This document shows, in pieces, positions 42,559 through 54,519 of a stretch of 56,430 nucleotides of DNA. Made by a program: the position numbers and the translations under genes. Location: assembly GCA_021648485.1 (NCBI GenBank), contig JAKISS010000013.1, forward strand, positions 1-56,430, read 5' to 3'. Position 1 is the first letter of the stretch. Each line of letters starts with the position of its first letter. The DNA is from Gammaproteobacteria bacterium (lineage in GTDB: Bacteria; Pseudomonadota; Gammaproteobacteria; SZUA-152). Below the pieces are notes generated by a model. It searched no databases. It was not told the origin of the DNA and saw nothing but the letters and a program-made list of their open reading frames with translations.

Positions 42559-43500
42559 TCACGGATACGGGGTTCTTTCGACAATTTCCCGGTTATGCCA
42601 TTGGCACCAATAAGGCACACTCTGTTCGCGCAAAAAATCTTCGGCAGCCGGGCCGTGTAATAATGCCATGGTACTGAGCATGCCGGCATCCGTGCAACTG
42701 GCAGCAATCACTGTGACTGCGGCGGGAGCCCCTTCGACGGGCCAGCCTGTACGTGGATCCAGCACATGACCGTAGCGCACACCGTCTTTTTCCAGATAGC
42801 GGTTAGCATCGCCGCTGGTGGCAACTCCGCCTTGTTTGAGTGAGAAGTCAACAGCCGGTAATGATAGTGTTGATGTGCCTGAGGTGACTCCAATCTGCCA
42901 GCCATGGCCATTTTTGCGGGGGCCAGTGACGGCCAGGTCACCACCGAGATTAACCAATGCTGCGGTATTTTGTGCATGGGTGTCTGATTGCCCGGCAATA
43001 AATGTGCTGATATTCAGTGCTGCGCGATCTGCGGCATATTCCTTGCCGATGCCACCGAAATCAATTTCCATTCCCTTTGCCAGCTGAATGTGCGGATGGT
43101 GCCATTGTATTTTCCCCCAGCCGATTAACGGTAGCAGGGTATCAATCCGGGCCGTCGTGGGAATTTTATCGCTGCCATCAAAATGCCAGGCTTGACGCAA
43201 CACACCGGAAGTGACATCAAATTGCCCTTCGCTTAATTGATAAAGCTGTTGTGCGTAATCCAGCAGGCGGGCGGTTTCTTCATCAACCCGGGTGATCGCA
43301 CCCTGGTTAATCTGGTGTAGAACATTGTCGTCGCGATAGCGACTGTATTTTTGTTCAATGCGACAGACTTCGGCAGCGGCAAGGCGGGTGATTTCCTGTG
43401 CCAGGTTTTCATCCTCGGTATCGATCAGCACTTCGCAGTTGCTGGCCATGGCGTCGAAATGGCCAACAAAATAATCCGCCTTGCGTTCGAGGCCTGGCAT
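42559..43500 (-). CDS. apbE: FAD:protein FMN transferase ApbE
   Basis: Attaches FMN covalently to Thr/Ser of target proteins using FAD. Motifs are present along its 313 residues: AMASNCEVLI near the start, YSRYRDDNVLHQIN, GMEIDFGGIGKEYAADRA, ALVNLGGDLAVTG, VATSGDANRY and HVLDPRTGWPV. No signal peptide or lipobox is visible, so it may act in the cytoplasm or be membrane-associated by other means. It is the last gene of a tlpA-DUF4266-DUF3570-apbE unit with gaps or overlaps of ten bases or less. This set is conserved across proteobacteria and linked to flavinylation, although the flavinylated partner here is not identified. Confidence 0.93.
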   Translation of the reverse strand: MPGLERKADYFVGHFDAMASNCEVLIDTEDENLAQEITRLAAAEVCRIEQKYSRYRDDNVLHQINQGAITRVDEETARLLDYAQQLYQLSEGQFDVTSGVLRQAWHFDGSDKIPTTARIDTLLPLIGWGKIQWHHPHIQLAKGMEIDFGGIGKEYAADRAALNISTFIAGQSDTHAQNTAALVNLGGDLAVTGPRKNGHGWQIGVTSGTSTLSLPAVDFSLKQGGVATSGDANRYLEKDGVRYGHVLDPRTGWPVEGAPAAVTVIAASCTDAGMLSTMALLHGPAAEDFLREQSVPYWCQWHNREIVERTPYP

Positions 43501-43504
43501 GGTT

Positions 43505-44845
43505 TTATTTTTTGAAAAAACCCATGATGTACTTAATCACCATGTCGGAATCCAGTGACAGCCCCCCTTGTAAAAGATAAGCCTCGTTATCCGGGAACAG
43601 TTGCTGGTTTTGCAATATACCCACAGCATCTGCACTGCGGTCTTTACCTTTCTGGGTGATCATTTCTGCGCGGAAATTGATTTCAGCACCGTTTTTGAAT
43701 TCAAAGCCATATTTCAGGCCGATAGTTTGCGTCACAAATTCTCCCAGCCGGTAATCGGCGCTGGCATACGACAATGTGTTTTCTTCACCATCGGTAAGTG
43801 TTTGCCGGTAAAAGTCAGCAGCACCCTGTTGGTAATAACGCAAGTGTGGTTGCAGATAATGGCCGCCGTCGAAATCAAAACGGTAACGCAGATCTACCGT
43901 GTGCGACTGAATTCCCCAGTCATCCCAGAAATACCGATAAGACACATTGAGCACATTTTCATTGTGGAACTGATGTACACCTTTCCAGTACAGGCTTTGA
44001 TGCGTGCGCTGGTCAGGCCGGTTTTCGTAAACATAAGGGTTGGTGCCGCGCAAATTTCCGCTGCCATCATTTTCCAGTACGCTGAGTATTTTATACGGAT
44101 CAGTGAGGTAGCCATCGCTTTGACCCCGGCTGTAATTGAGCTGCATTAATGTTTGGCGGTTGATGATCTGTGTAACACCAAACAGTATGTCTTTAACGGT
44201 TTTATCGGTTTTGGCCCCGTCGATGGCTTTTTTGGCAGGGAAAGCAGGCATAGCGGTAAAACCAACGGGCACACCACCGACCGGGTCCCAGGTGTCTTTG
44301 TTTAGGGAAATGCCCAGAGTAAGCGTGGTATTGCGCTGGTTGATATCCTGCGCGAGGGAGACGGAGATTCCGGTAGATAAATAATCGTACTCCCGGGATA
44401 TGTTGCCGCCGAGGGTGCCGCGCAGGCTTCTGCTGAAAGGCGTATCCCATTCTACGCTCAGTGCATTGCGGAGATCTTTGAAGGTGTGGTTTAACGGCGT
44501 GGTGTTTGCCGCTTCAGTATAGCTTGAGTTACCCGAAGGATTGGTAAAGGTTTGTGCGGTATTGGAAGGCACTGCACCGTTCGGGGAGGAGCCGGTTAAA
44601 ACATCCGTCACTATGCGTGCATTGATAAATTCGTCGTCATCAATTTCCTTGCGGATGTTCAGCACACCTTCTGCCAGTGATACGCGGTCTTTTTCGGCAT
44701 AAATCAACAATGCAGAATCAATTTTCCAGTTATCACCAGAAGCAATCAAACTGCCTGCGTGAGTGGTTCCGGCGAGTAGCGTACAGGTGGCCGCTGCCAG
44801 TTGGCGGCGGATATTGCGTGGACGTTGTGTTTTTTTCAGTTGCAT
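43505..44845 (-). CDS. DUF3570 outer-membrane-type protein
   Basis: A 446-residue exported protein of the DUF3570 family. The N-terminal signal peptide runs to about residue 30 (TCTLLAGTTHAG), then come beta-rich, aromatic-ending segments suggestive of an outer-membrane barrel (for example LNVSYRYFWDDWGIQSHTVDLRY). The typical DUF3570 stretch IYAEKDRVSLAEGVLNIRKEIDDDEFI lies near residue 50. It overlaps the DUF4266 lipoprotein gene by ten bases and lies four bases before apbE. The family's function is unknown, but its stable pairing with DUF4266 and ApbE suggests a shared envelope redox or metal task. Confidence 0.87.
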   Translation of the reverse strand: MQLKKTQRPRNIRRQLAAATCTLLAGTTHAGSLIASGDNWKIDSALLIYAEKDRVSLAEGVLNIRKEIDDDEFINARIVTDVLTGSSPNGAVPSNTAQTFTNPSGNSSYTEAANTTPLNHTFKDLRNALSVEWDTPFSRSLRGTLGGNISREYDYLSTGISVSLAQDINQRNTTLTLGISLNKDTWDPVGGVPVGFTAMPAFPAKKAIDGAKTDKTVKDILFGVTQIINRQTLMQLNYSRGQSDGYLTDPYKILSVLENDGSGNLRGTNPYVYENRPDQRTHQSLYWKGVHQFHNENVLNVSYRYFWDDWGIQSHTVDLRYRFDFDGGHYLQPHLRYYQQGAADFYRQTLTDGEENTLSYASADYRLGEFVTQTIGLKYGFEFKNGAEINFRAEMITQKGKDRSADAVGILQNQQLFPDNEAYLLQGGLSLDSDMVIKYIMGFFKK

Positions 44846-45054
44846 CCGCAGCCTCCGCCACCCACGCTCTGGCCTCCGCTGGAGGCTTCTTTGCTAAAGT
44901 AGGTATGTTCATCAAGGTAGATTTCCAGCGGGTCAGCGACCAGCTGCATTTTTTGCTGGGCCAGTAAATCCCGGTCCCAGGGTTGCACCGGTTCCAGGCT
45001 GCATGCACTTAGTGCCAGGGCAATACAGGTTGAAAACAGAAGGGTTTTTAGCAT
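44836..45054 (-). CDS. DUF4266 small lipoprotein
   Basis: A 72-residue lipoprotein. The signal peptide ends in a lipobox (LALSAC, Cys18). The mature part contains WDRDLLAQQKMQL and ends in a Gly/Cys-rich tail (GGQSVGGGGCGCN). The tail with two cysteines is the family signature and may bind a metal or be modified. It sits two bases after the thioredoxin-like gene and overlaps DUF3570. Its short length and tight coupling make it a structural or targeting partner of the DUF3570 protein. Confidence 0.87.
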   Translation of the reverse strand: MLKTLLFSTCIALALSACSLEPVQPWDRDLLAQQKMQLVADPLEIYLDEHTYFSKEASSGGQSVGGGGCGCN

Positions 45055-45056
45055 GT

Positions 45057-45545
45057 TTATTTTTCCAGCAGAGATTGAATAGTCGCTTCCAATTTGTCTT
45101 TGTCTGAGGAACGAAACCCCATGTGCGTCATTACCACCTGGCCATCTCTGTCTATCAGGTATGTGGTGGGCATGGCGCGTAATTCATAGGCTATGGCGAC
45201 CTTGCCGGAGGGGTCGTGGGCAATAATAAATGCGGGCTCTGTTTTTTTAATGAATTGTTCAATCAGCTCGCGCTTTTTATCCACACTAATTGCAATGATC
45301 GTTAATCCTTCATCTTTGTAACGTTCGTGCATTTCATCCATCCATGGGAAGGATTTTCGGCAGGGCGGGCACCAGGTCGCCCAGAAATCCAGGTACACCA
45401 CACGGCCTCTGAAATCCTTCAGGCTGATTTCACGGTCATCAGGAAAGGTGGGCAGGGTGAAGTCGGGGGCAGGCTCTACAGCGAAGGCTGGCACGGCGAA
45501 GACAAAGAGCAGAGTGACTGAAAGTGCAGATAAACGGGAAAACAT
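45057..45545 (-). CDS. TlpA/ResA-like thiol-disulfide protein
   Basis: Periplasmic thioredoxin-fold protein (162 residues) with signal peptide (about 1-22, ending AFA). The active site is C59-P-P-C62 in FWATWCPPC. The cis-Pro loop MPTTYLIDRDG and the middle segment IIAISVDKKRE match the TlpA/ResA group of reductants. It is the first gene of the unit that continues with DUF4266, DUF3570 and apbE, and probably keeps the Cys-rich tail of the DUF4266 lipoprotein reduced. The start lies downstream of GAGGT. Confidence 0.9.
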   Translation of the reverse strand: MFSRLSALSVTLLFVFAVPAFAVEPAPDFTLPTFPDDREISLKDFRGRVVYLDFWATWCPPCRKSFPWMDEMHERYKDEGLTIIAISVDKKRELIEQFIKKTEPAFIIAHDPSGKVAIAYELRAMPTTYLIDRDGQVVMTHMGFRSSDKDKLEATIQSLLEK

Positions 45546-46057
45546 GTCAGGTTAACCTCAAAAATGTAGTGGGCATGGAACGTCTTGATGTGCGAAGAAT
45601 GGGTGCGTGAATATACGCTTGTACTGTGACAGTACCGTGACAAATTTGGTGCATAATCATTGGATGTTTCACTGTTTTACAGGGGTCACCGGGTTTGGTT
45701 GTAAAGGCCAGGTACGCCACTGAATTGTTAGTCAATGAGTTACAGGCATCAGGAATATCATGCCATCTACAGTCTGGCATGATTTTATTACTCCTGGCTT
45801 AATTTTTTCGTGGCGTATGCATTTCGATATAGTGTCTTGGTTGAATTCAGGCATTGTCATCAGCGATATCATTGTAACTGATTGATTATTAGTTAATTTT
45901 TATTAACTTCGCCTGAGTCCGACTACTGGCTGGATAATAAGTTCATAGAGGCTGTAGAGGAAAGGGTGGTGATAAGGGTGTATTATCTTTGGCGCATTTT
46001 GGCCGATGGGTAAGTCTGAAGCCTGAATTCTGCCATGGAAGCAAATGAGGAATGACA
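45546..46057. other. Divergent intergenic region with a perfect palindrome
   Basis: The 512 bases between tlpA (minus) and msrP (plus) contain no supported gene. GTACTGT-G-ACAGTAC (45621-45635) is a perfect 15-bp palindrome about 80 bases upstream of tlpA, in a place fitting an operator for that unit. It does not match the TGAAC-N5-GTTCA motif. No sigma-54 promoter was seen. Confidence 0.45.
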
Positions 46058-47020
46058 ATGTTGATTAAACGTTCTGACGATATCAAACCATCTGAAATTA
46101 CGGATGAAAAAATCTATCATCAACGACGCGCCTTTTTGCAGGCTGGCTCCCGCGCTGCCGTGGCAGTTGCTGCGAGTGCAGTATTGCCGGGGTTGATGTT
46201 TCCTGGTGAAGCAGCGGCACAGCTTGCTGCTCTGCAATTCAAAAAGAATGCCCGGTTTTCCACCGACGAAGAAGTCAATTCACTGAAAGATATCACTCGT
46301 TACAATAATTTTTATGAATTTGGCACCGACAAAAAAGACCCGGCAAAATATGCACACACGCTGAAGACGGACCCCTGGAATGTGCGTGTGGAAGGCGAGG
46401 TGGAAAAGCCTGCTGATTATCAGTTGGAGGATTTGATTAAAGAAAGTCAGCTGGAAGAGCGTATTTACCGGATGCGCTGCGTGGAGGCCTGGTCCATGGT
46501 GATTCCCTGGGTGGGTATTCCGTTGAGCGCATTGATCAAGCGCTTCAAGCCCACATCGAAGGCTCGGTATGTGGAATTCACCACTCTGTATGACCCTGCG
46601 CAAATGCCGGGGCAAAAACGTGGCGTGCTGAGCTGGCCCTATGTGGAAGGTCTGCGTATGGATGAGGCCATGCATCCTCTGACATTGTTGGCTGTTGGTT
46701 TGTACGGAAAAGTATTGCCCAATCAAAATGGCGCACCGATTCGATTGGTGGTGCCATGGAAATACGGTTTCAAAAACATCAAGTCTATTGTCAAAATTCG
46801 TTTTACCGAAACCATGCCCGATACCACTTGGCATCTGTCCGGGCCGCAGGAATATGGTTTTTACGCCAACGTCAATCCTGATGTGGATCATCCGCGCTGG
46901 AGCCAGAGTCGTGAACGGCGCATTGGTGAATTTTTCAAACGTAAAACAAAAATGTTCAATGGTTACGAAGAGCAGGTAGCGAGCTTGTATTCGGGTATGG
47001 ATTTACGCCGTAATTATTGA
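46058..47020 (+). CDS. msrP: Methionine sulfoxide reductase catalytic subunit MsrP
   Basis: Periplasmic molybdopterin enzyme that repairs oxidised methionines in envelope proteins (320 residues). It has a Tat signal ([13 protein letters not shown]). The molybdenum-binding cysteine lies in [10 protein letters not shown], and the family end block includes [23 protein letters not shown] and [14 protein letters not shown]. The start is the second ATG, with GAGGA about six bases upstream. It is followed by msrQ and forms the usual msrPQ pair. It is a second molybdenum enzyme in the window, but uses the simpler molybdopterin form. Protection of methionines from hypohalous acids such as HOCl is a known MsrPQ role. 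Confidence 0.95.
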   Translation: MLIKRSDDIKPSEITDEKIYHQRRAFLQAGSRAAVAVAASAVLPGLMFPGEAAAQLAALQFKKNARFSTDEEVNSLKDITRYNNFYEFGTDKKDPAKYAHTLKTDPWNVRVEGEVEKPADYQLEDLIKESQLEERIYRMRCVEAWSMVIPWVGIPLSALIKRFKPTSKARYVEFTTLYDPAQMPGQKRGVLSWPYVEGLRMDEAMHPLTLLAVGLYGKVLPNQNGAPIRLVVPWKYGFKNIKSIVKIRFTETMPDTTWHLSGPQEYGFYANVNPDVDHPRWSQSRERRIGEFFKRKTKMFNGYEEQVASLYSGMDLRRNY

Positions 47021-47073
47021 TGTTGATAATCGATACCAACAACGATGACGGATAAATATAGGTGATGTTTCGC

Positions 47074-47682
47074 ATGAAACCCGTATTAATAAAGCCACTG
47101 GTTTTTATCGCCTGCCTGCTTCCTTTGGTTTTTGGCATTTGGGCCGGGTTCACTGATCAGCTGGGTGCCAATCCCATTGAAGAAATCACCCATCGCACAG
47201 GTGACTGGGCATTGCGTCTGTTGTTAATTACCCTGGCGATAACACCGGCACGACGGTTGTTTGGCTGGAATTGGCCACTGCGTGTGCGACGTATGCTGGG
47301 CCTGTTCACCTTTTTTTATGCCTGCCTTCACTTGTTGACCTATTTTGTGCTGGATCAGTTTTTTGACTGGGATGAAATTCTCAAAGACATTATCAAACGC
47401 CCCTATATCACCATCGGTTTCAGTGCCTTTGTGCTATTGATACCGTTAGCTATTACATCCACCAATGCCATGATGCGCCGTCTTGGTAAACGCTGGGGGC
47501 AACTGCATCAGCTGGTGTACGTGGTTGCTGTTTTTGGCATTCTGCACTATCTCTGGTTAGTGAAAGCAGACTATCTGCTGCCGCTGATTCACGCGGCCAT
47601 TCTACTGGCTTTGTTGCTGGTGCGTGTCTGGTATCAGCGTCAATCATTGTCAACCCGGCGGCCTGCCCCACAAACCTCCTGA
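47074..47682 (+). CDS. msrQ: Heme-binding membrane subunit MsrQ
   Basis: Six-helix b-type cytochrome of the ferric-reductase-like family that passes electrons from the quinone pool to MsrP. Family motifs: THRTGDWALRLLLITLAITP, RRMLGLFTFFYACLHLLTY with the heme His, and WGQLHQLVYVVAVFGILHYLW with further His ligands. About 200 residues is the normal length. AGGTGA eight bases before the ATG at 47074 makes this start more likely than the GTG at 47062. It lies 53 bases after msrP. Confidence 0.94.
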   Translation: MKPVLIKPLVFIACLLPLVFGIWAGFTDQLGANPIEEITHRTGDWALRLLLITLAITPARRLFGWNWPLRVRRMLGLFTFFYACLHLLTYFVLDQFFDWDEILKDIIKRPYITIGFSAFVLLIPLAITSTNAMMRRLGKRWGQLHQLVYVVAVFGILHYLWLVKADYLLPLIHAAILLALLLVRVWYQRQSLSTRRPAPQTS

Positions 47683-47771
47683 TTCCCTGCCTCGTCCCAT
47701 AGCGCACCTCCAGCCTTTTTTCGCTATGATAGGACTTTGGTATCCGTACAGTAATTGGAAGGGTAGCGTGA

Positions 47772-48887
47772 ATGAATATTGATTTTTTACAAAGTGACTT
47801 TTGGCAAAGCGACAGCGTGTGGATCACACAGATATTTGCTGTGGTATTTATTGCTTTGCTGGCCGATTTTGTGCAGCGGCGTGTTCTGCGCAGTCTGGCG
47901 AAGCGCTTTGAAAAAACCCAAAACCTTTGGGATGACGCGCTACTGGAAGCCATACGCCGACCGTTGAGCCTGCTGATCTGGGTAGTAGGTATCAGTCTGG
48001 CGGCACAGATTGCCGCAACACAGACGGAAGCAGAAATTTTCGCCATCGTTGAACCGGTACGGGATGTGCTGGTGATTATCGCGCTCACCTGGTTTCTCGT
48101 GCGTTTTATCCGCCAGGCCGAAGGCAACATCATTGCTGTCCGCGAAGCCAGGGGCGATCCAATGGATCGCACCACGCTGGATGCTGTCGTCAAATTGCTA
48201 CGCCTCTCCGTGATGATCACTGCCGGACTGGTGATGTTGCAGACCCTTGGTTTCAGTATCTCCGGAGTACTGGCCTTTGGTGGCGTGGGGGGGATTGCTG
48301 TCGGTTTTGCTGCCCGCGACCTGCTCGCCAATTTTTTTGGCGGGCTGATGCTGTATCTTGATCGGCCTTTTTCTGTGGGCGACTGGATACGTTCCCCGGA
48401 TCGTGAAATCGAGGGCACCGTAGAACACATCGGCTGGCGGCTGACGATGATTCGGACTTTCGATAAACGCCCTCTGTATGTCCCTAACTCCGTGTTTGCC
48501 AACATTGCCGTGGAAAACCCCTCGCGCATGACCAACCGGCGTATTTATGAAACCTTTGGTATTCGTTATGACGATATCGGTAAAATGTCCGCTATCACTG
48601 CCGATGTGGAAGCCATGTTGAAAAAACACCCGGCCATTGATACTGCCCAAACCTTGATGGTGAATTTTGTTTCCTGTGCGCCATCGTCAGTGGACTTTTT
48701 TGTTTATACTTTTACCAAGACCACCGTGTGGGTTGAGTTTCACACTATTAAACAGGACATACTGTTGAAAATTGCCGAGATCATTGAACAGCAGGGTGCA
48801 GAAATGGCTTTCCCCACCTCTACGGTACATGTGCCGAATGGTGTTGTATTGGCCAATGCACCGATAATGGCTATTGAACCGGGTTAA
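47772..48887 (+). CDS. Mechanosensitive channel of the MscS family
   Basis: A 371-residue inner-membrane channel that opens under membrane tension. Hydrophobic helices occupy about residues 15-35, 60-80, 93-110 and 140-180; the pore helix contains GVGGIAVGFAARDLLANFFGGLMLY, followed by the beta domain start DRPFSVGDWIRSPDREIEGTVEHIGWRLT. These are the MscS signatures. It is nearer to the YnaI/YbdG-type larger channels than to the 286-residue MscS. It precedes the DsrE gene by 25 bases. Confidence 0.92.
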   Translation: MNIDFLQSDFWQSDSVWITQIFAVVFIALLADFVQRRVLRSLAKRFEKTQNLWDDALLEAIRRPLSLLIWVVGISLAAQIAATQTEAEIFAIVEPVRDVLVIIALTWFLVRFIRQAEGNIIAVREARGDPMDRTTLDAVVKLLRLSVMITAGLVMLQTLGFSISGVLAFGGVGGIAVGFAARDLLANFFGGLMLYLDRPFSVGDWIRSPDREIEGTVEHIGWRLTMIRTFDKRPLYVPNSVFANIAVENPSRMTNRRIYETFGIRYDDIGKMSAITADVEAMLKKHPAIDTAQTLMVNFVSCAPSSVDFFVYTFTKTTVWVEFHTIKQDILLKIAEIIEQQGAEMAFPTSTVHVPNGVVLANAPIMAIEPG

Positions 48888-48912
48888 CACTTGAAACGAG
48901 AATGAGAAAATC

Positions 48913-49284
48913 ATGGCAGACAAACTGTTAATTGTACTAATGAACACCGACCCGACCAATCCTTCGGAGCTGGGTTCCCCTTTTATGCAGGCCAGCGTGG
49001 CCGCTGCCATGGAATACGATGTGGAAATCATACTCACCGGGCGCGCAGGTGAACTGGCCAGTATAGGGGTAGCCGAAAACCTGCATTTTCCCACCAGCAG
49101 TAAAAAAACAGTATATGACTTGATGCGCGATGCCGTGGAAGCCGGCGCGAAATTGAAAATATGTGCCTCGACTCTGGAATTGTGGGGTGAAGAAAACCTG
49201 ATTCCAGAAATTGATGAAACGGTAGGCGCTGCGTACATCATCAGCGAAGCCATGGATGATGACACGGTGACGTTTACTTATTAA
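48913..49284 (+). CDS. DsrE-family protein
   Basis: A 123-residue soluble protein with the DsrE/DsrF-like fold: KLLIVLMNTDPTNPSELGSPF at the start, AMEYDVEIILTGRAGELA in the middle and VEAGAKLKICASTLELWG. One cysteine (C103-C105 region, KICAST) lies where sulfur-carrier members keep theirs, so sulfur transfer is possible. No dsr or sox genes accompany it. It probably forms an operon with the MscS gene, and a terminator follows at 49344. Confidence 0.82.
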   Translation: MADKLLIVLMNTDPTNPSELGSPFMQASVAAAMEYDVEIILTGRAGELASIGVAENLHFPTSSKKTVYDLMRDAVEAGAKLKICASTLELWGEENLIPEIDETVGAAYIISEAMDDDTVTFTY

Positions 49285-49343
49285 CTTAATAAAAGGCAGT
49301 GTGCCGTAGATTGGTGCGTAAGCGTTTGAACTGGCAGTTTAAT

Positions 49344-49365
49344 ACCCCGCTGCGGGGTTGTTTAT
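49344..49365 (+). terminator. Intrinsic terminator after the DsrE gene
   Basis: ACCCCGC-T-GCGGGGT (49344-49358) followed by TGTTTATTT, about 60 bases after the DsrE stop and 25 bases before hpt. Confidence 0.7.
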
Positions 49366-49386
49366 TTCACCTTAAAAAAAGATACG

Positions 49387-49938
49387 ATGACGGTTACACA
49401 AAAACACATCCTGCAAGTACGTGCTGAAGCTGATTGTCTGTTTAATGCAGAGCAGGTTACAGCCGTATTGAATAGTATGGCGGAAAAGATTTCCGCCAGA
49501 CACCGCGATAATAATCCACTGGTGCTGTGCGTGATGAACGGCGGCCTGATCGTTACTGGTGAGCTGTTGCTGAGACTCGATTTCCCGTTAGAGCAGGATT
49601 ATTTGCACGCCACCCGTTACAGAGGAAAAATACAAGGCGGTGAACTAAAATGGCTGGCTGAACCGGGAAGCTCACTCAAAGACCGTCATGTGTTAGTGAT
49701 TGATGACATCCTTGATGAAGGTTACACGTTGGCGGCCATTGTTGCGTATTGTCAGCAGGCCGGAGCACGCAGCGTGGAAACAGTGGTGCTGGTCGAAAAG
49801 CGCCACGACCGGAAACATGGCATTAAGGCTGATTATGTTGGCCTGGACGTAGAAGACCGGTATTTGTTCGGTTATGGCATGGATTATAAAGGTTACCTGC
49901 GGAATGCGGCGGGAATTTTTGCTGTGAAAGGAATGTGA
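49387..49938 (+). CDS. hpt: Hypoxanthine-guanine phosphoribosyltransferase
   Basis: Purine salvage enzyme that joins hypoxanthine or guanine to PRPP (183 residues). The PRPP-binding motif is VLVIDDILDEGYTLAA and the N-terminal block NPLVLCVMNGGLIVTGELL is typical of the Hpt subfamily of gammaproteobacteria. It is followed after seven bases by a nucleoside phosphorylase gene that yields hypoxanthine from methylthioinosine, so the two genes form a coherent salvage pair. Confidence 0.9.
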   Translation: MTVTQKHILQVRAEADCLFNAEQVTAVLNSMAEKISARHRDNNPLVLCVMNGGLIVTGELLLRLDFPLEQDYLHATRYRGKIQGGELKWLAEPGSSLKDRHVLVIDDILDEGYTLAAIVAYCQQAGARSVETVVLVEKRHDRKHGIKADYVGLDVEDRYLFGYGMDYKGYLRNAAGIFAVKGM

Positions 49939-49945
49939 TAAAACA

Positions 49946-50698
49946 ATGGGTACATTAGCTATTATTGGCGGTACCGGACTTGATACGCTCGGCATCCTGC
50001 ACGTCGATAAGCGCGAGCTTATCAATACACCGTTTGGTGAACCTTCCGGGCCGATTACCCGTGGCAGTTTGTTTGGACAGGAAGTCCTGTTTTTGCCGCG
50101 CCATGGTTACAATCACAATTTTCCACCTCATCAGGTAAATTACCGAGCCAATCTTTGGGCGTTACGTGAGGCCGGTGCTGACAAGGTGCTGGCGGTGGCG
50201 GCGGTGGGCGGCATTCGTGCTGACATGGGGCCGGGGCAGCTGATTATCCCGGATCAAATTATTGATTACACCTGGGGTCGGCCCGGTACTTTTTTTGAAC
50301 GTGGCTCTGGGAGTAGAAGTGAGCCAGTGACACATATCGATTTCACCGAGCCTTATTGTGACGAGCTGCGCCAGCAGCTGCTCAAGGCTGCTTTTGCGGG
50401 CAATATCACCGTGGTGGATGGTGGCACCTATGCTGCCACGCAAGGTCCACGACTGGAAACCGCCGCAGAAATTGAACGTCTGGAACGTGATGGCTGTCAT
50501 CTGGTGGGCATGACTGGAATGCCGGAGGCAGCCCTCGCCCGTGAGTTAGCGCTGTGTTACGCCTGTTGCGCGGTGGTGGCCAATTGGGCGGCAGGGAAAA
50601 GTGGTGACACCATCACCATGGCAGGCATCGAAAAAAACCTGGAGGAGGGTATGCAGCAGGTGAGTGCTTTGCTGGAATCACTGCTGTCGTGCAATTAA
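49946..50698 (+). CDS. S-methyl-5'-thioinosine phosphorylase (MTAP/PNP family)
   Basis: Phosphorolytic enzyme of the MTAP/PNP family (250 residues). Motifs: LAIIGGTGLD for phosphate binding, LPRHGYNHNFPPHQVNYRANLWAL, VAAVGGIRADMGPGQLIIPDQIIDYT and GTYAATQGPRLETAAEI. The HNFPPH segment in place of the usual H.IPPH.I of adenosine-specific enzymes and the coupling to hpt argue for methylthioinosine as substrate, as in Pseudomonas. Methylthioadenosine or guanosine specificity cannot be excluded by reading alone. Confidence 0.87.
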   Translation: MGTLAIIGGTGLDTLGILHVDKRELINTPFGEPSGPITRGSLFGQEVLFLPRHGYNHNFPPHQVNYRANLWALREAGADKVLAVAAVGGIRADMGPGQLIIPDQIIDYTWGRPGTFFERGSGSRSEPVTHIDFTEPYCDELRQQLLKAAFAGNITVVDGGTYAATQGPRLETAAEIERLERDGCHLVGMTGMPEAALARELALCYACCAVVANWAAGKSGDTITMAGIEKNLEEGMQQVSALLESLLSCN

Positions 50699-50829
50699 GC
50701 TCCCCGCCACAGACATTTTAACCTGATGGCAGTGATGATCCTCCGTGGAACCCATGTCAACCTGCTAACTCCGCACCTTTGTGTTGGGCTTTAATACCCC
50801 GGATTCCCTAAATATCCCGTCTTTGTACC

Positions 50830-51717
50830 TTACCGCACCCCGGGCATGGACAGAATATTTTGCGGACGGGTCGGCTGAATTTCCTCTGCGGCTTCCGGTA
50901 ATTCCACTGGCGTAATGACCACCACCAGCCCCATGAACGGGTGATCCAGGTAATGGATCTTTTTGGAGCGCATGCGGCGTGACTCCTTGAGCTGGAAGCC
51001 GCGCATGGCCTGCCAGGATTTCAGTTGATACGCTGGACCCTGGGGCTCTTTCAGCGTGGGATAAGGGCGGTCATACCAAAGATCCAGGTCGGAAATGGGA
51101 ATGGCCGAATGTTGGGTGACGGGCTGTCGATAAAACAGGTCTGCTGCCAAATGCAGGTAACGTTCGACGCTCAAGGTTATTGTGCCGACGAAGAGGGGGT
51201 TGGGCGGGCCGATGTTATCGCCAGTTCCCTGTGTGTCTTTCCCTCGGGCTTCAACAGACAGAGGTTTGTCCATGCCTTCTATGAAAAAGATCGGCTGTGC
51301 TTGTTGTCTGTTGTAGGTCGGCTGTTGCCAGGCAATGTGCAGCAGGGGGGTGAAACGGGACGAACGCTGGAGCTTTTTGACTGTGTCAGTAAGTTGTAAG
51401 GCATCGTCGCCGAGAATCTGGTAGGCGGGCGGCAGCTTGATTGCGTTTTCAGAAGAGTGGGAGGTTACGTCAGTAGAAACCCGATTTTCAACAGTACGAG
51501 CATCCTGTGGAAAATGCAGCTCCAGCAGGGTATCGGGCAGGGTTGGGCCTGCGATGTCCGGCCATTGCTCAGCATCCAGTGGCTCGCCATTTTTCTGGGC
51601 GAAAAGGATCAGTTCCACCTGAAACCAGCGAGCATCTTCCAGTGACGGGGAGGTGGAAGATGCCCCGGCAGCGGCCAGCATCGGCAATAACATGGCCAGC
51701 AAAAAAAGCACCTGCAT
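50830..51717 (-). CDS. CsiV-like envelope protein
   Basis: Exported protein of the CsiV family, often annotated as peptidoglycan-binding. The mature N-terminus has the family opening [25 protein letters not shown], and a late block reads [14 protein letters not shown]-like sequence followed by [23 protein letters not shown]. The start at 51717 gives a normal signal peptide ([19 protein letters not shown]) but has no ribosome binding site. A GTG at 51789 with AGGGTGA upstream gives 24 more residues and is the alternative. The gene is divergent from def. Confidence 0.82.
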   Translation of the reverse strand: MQVLFLLAMLLPMLAAAGASSTSPSLEDARWFQVELILFAQKNGEPLDAEQWPDIAGPTLPDTLLELHFPQDARTVENRVSTDVTSHSSENAIKLPPAYQILGDDALQLTDTVKKLQRSSRFTPLLHIAWQQPTYNRQQAQPIFFIEGMDKPLSVEARGKDTQGTGDNIGPPNPLFVGTITLSVERYLHLAADLFYRQPVTQHSAIPISDLDLWYDRPYPTLKEPQGPAYQLKSWQAMRGFQLKESRRMRSKKIHYLDHPFMGLVVVITPVELPEAAEEIQPTRPQNILSMPGVR

Positions 51718-51828
51718 GAGAGAAAATGCACGGGCATGATACGCCGGTCGGTAGAAGTTCTTGTTATGATAGCTGTTTATCAACGTCACTCAAATCACCC
51801 TGTAAAGAGTAGCAGTAAGGACAGCATT

Positions 51829-54407
<2,579 letters not shown>

Positions 54408-54519
54408 TGTGTGACAAATAAAGGAACGTTATAAAGTGACAAATTAACAATGACCGTATATTTTTATCGGACATGCCGTTTTGTCAGAATGAGCGAACAA
54501 CAAATGGGGGAATAACAGC

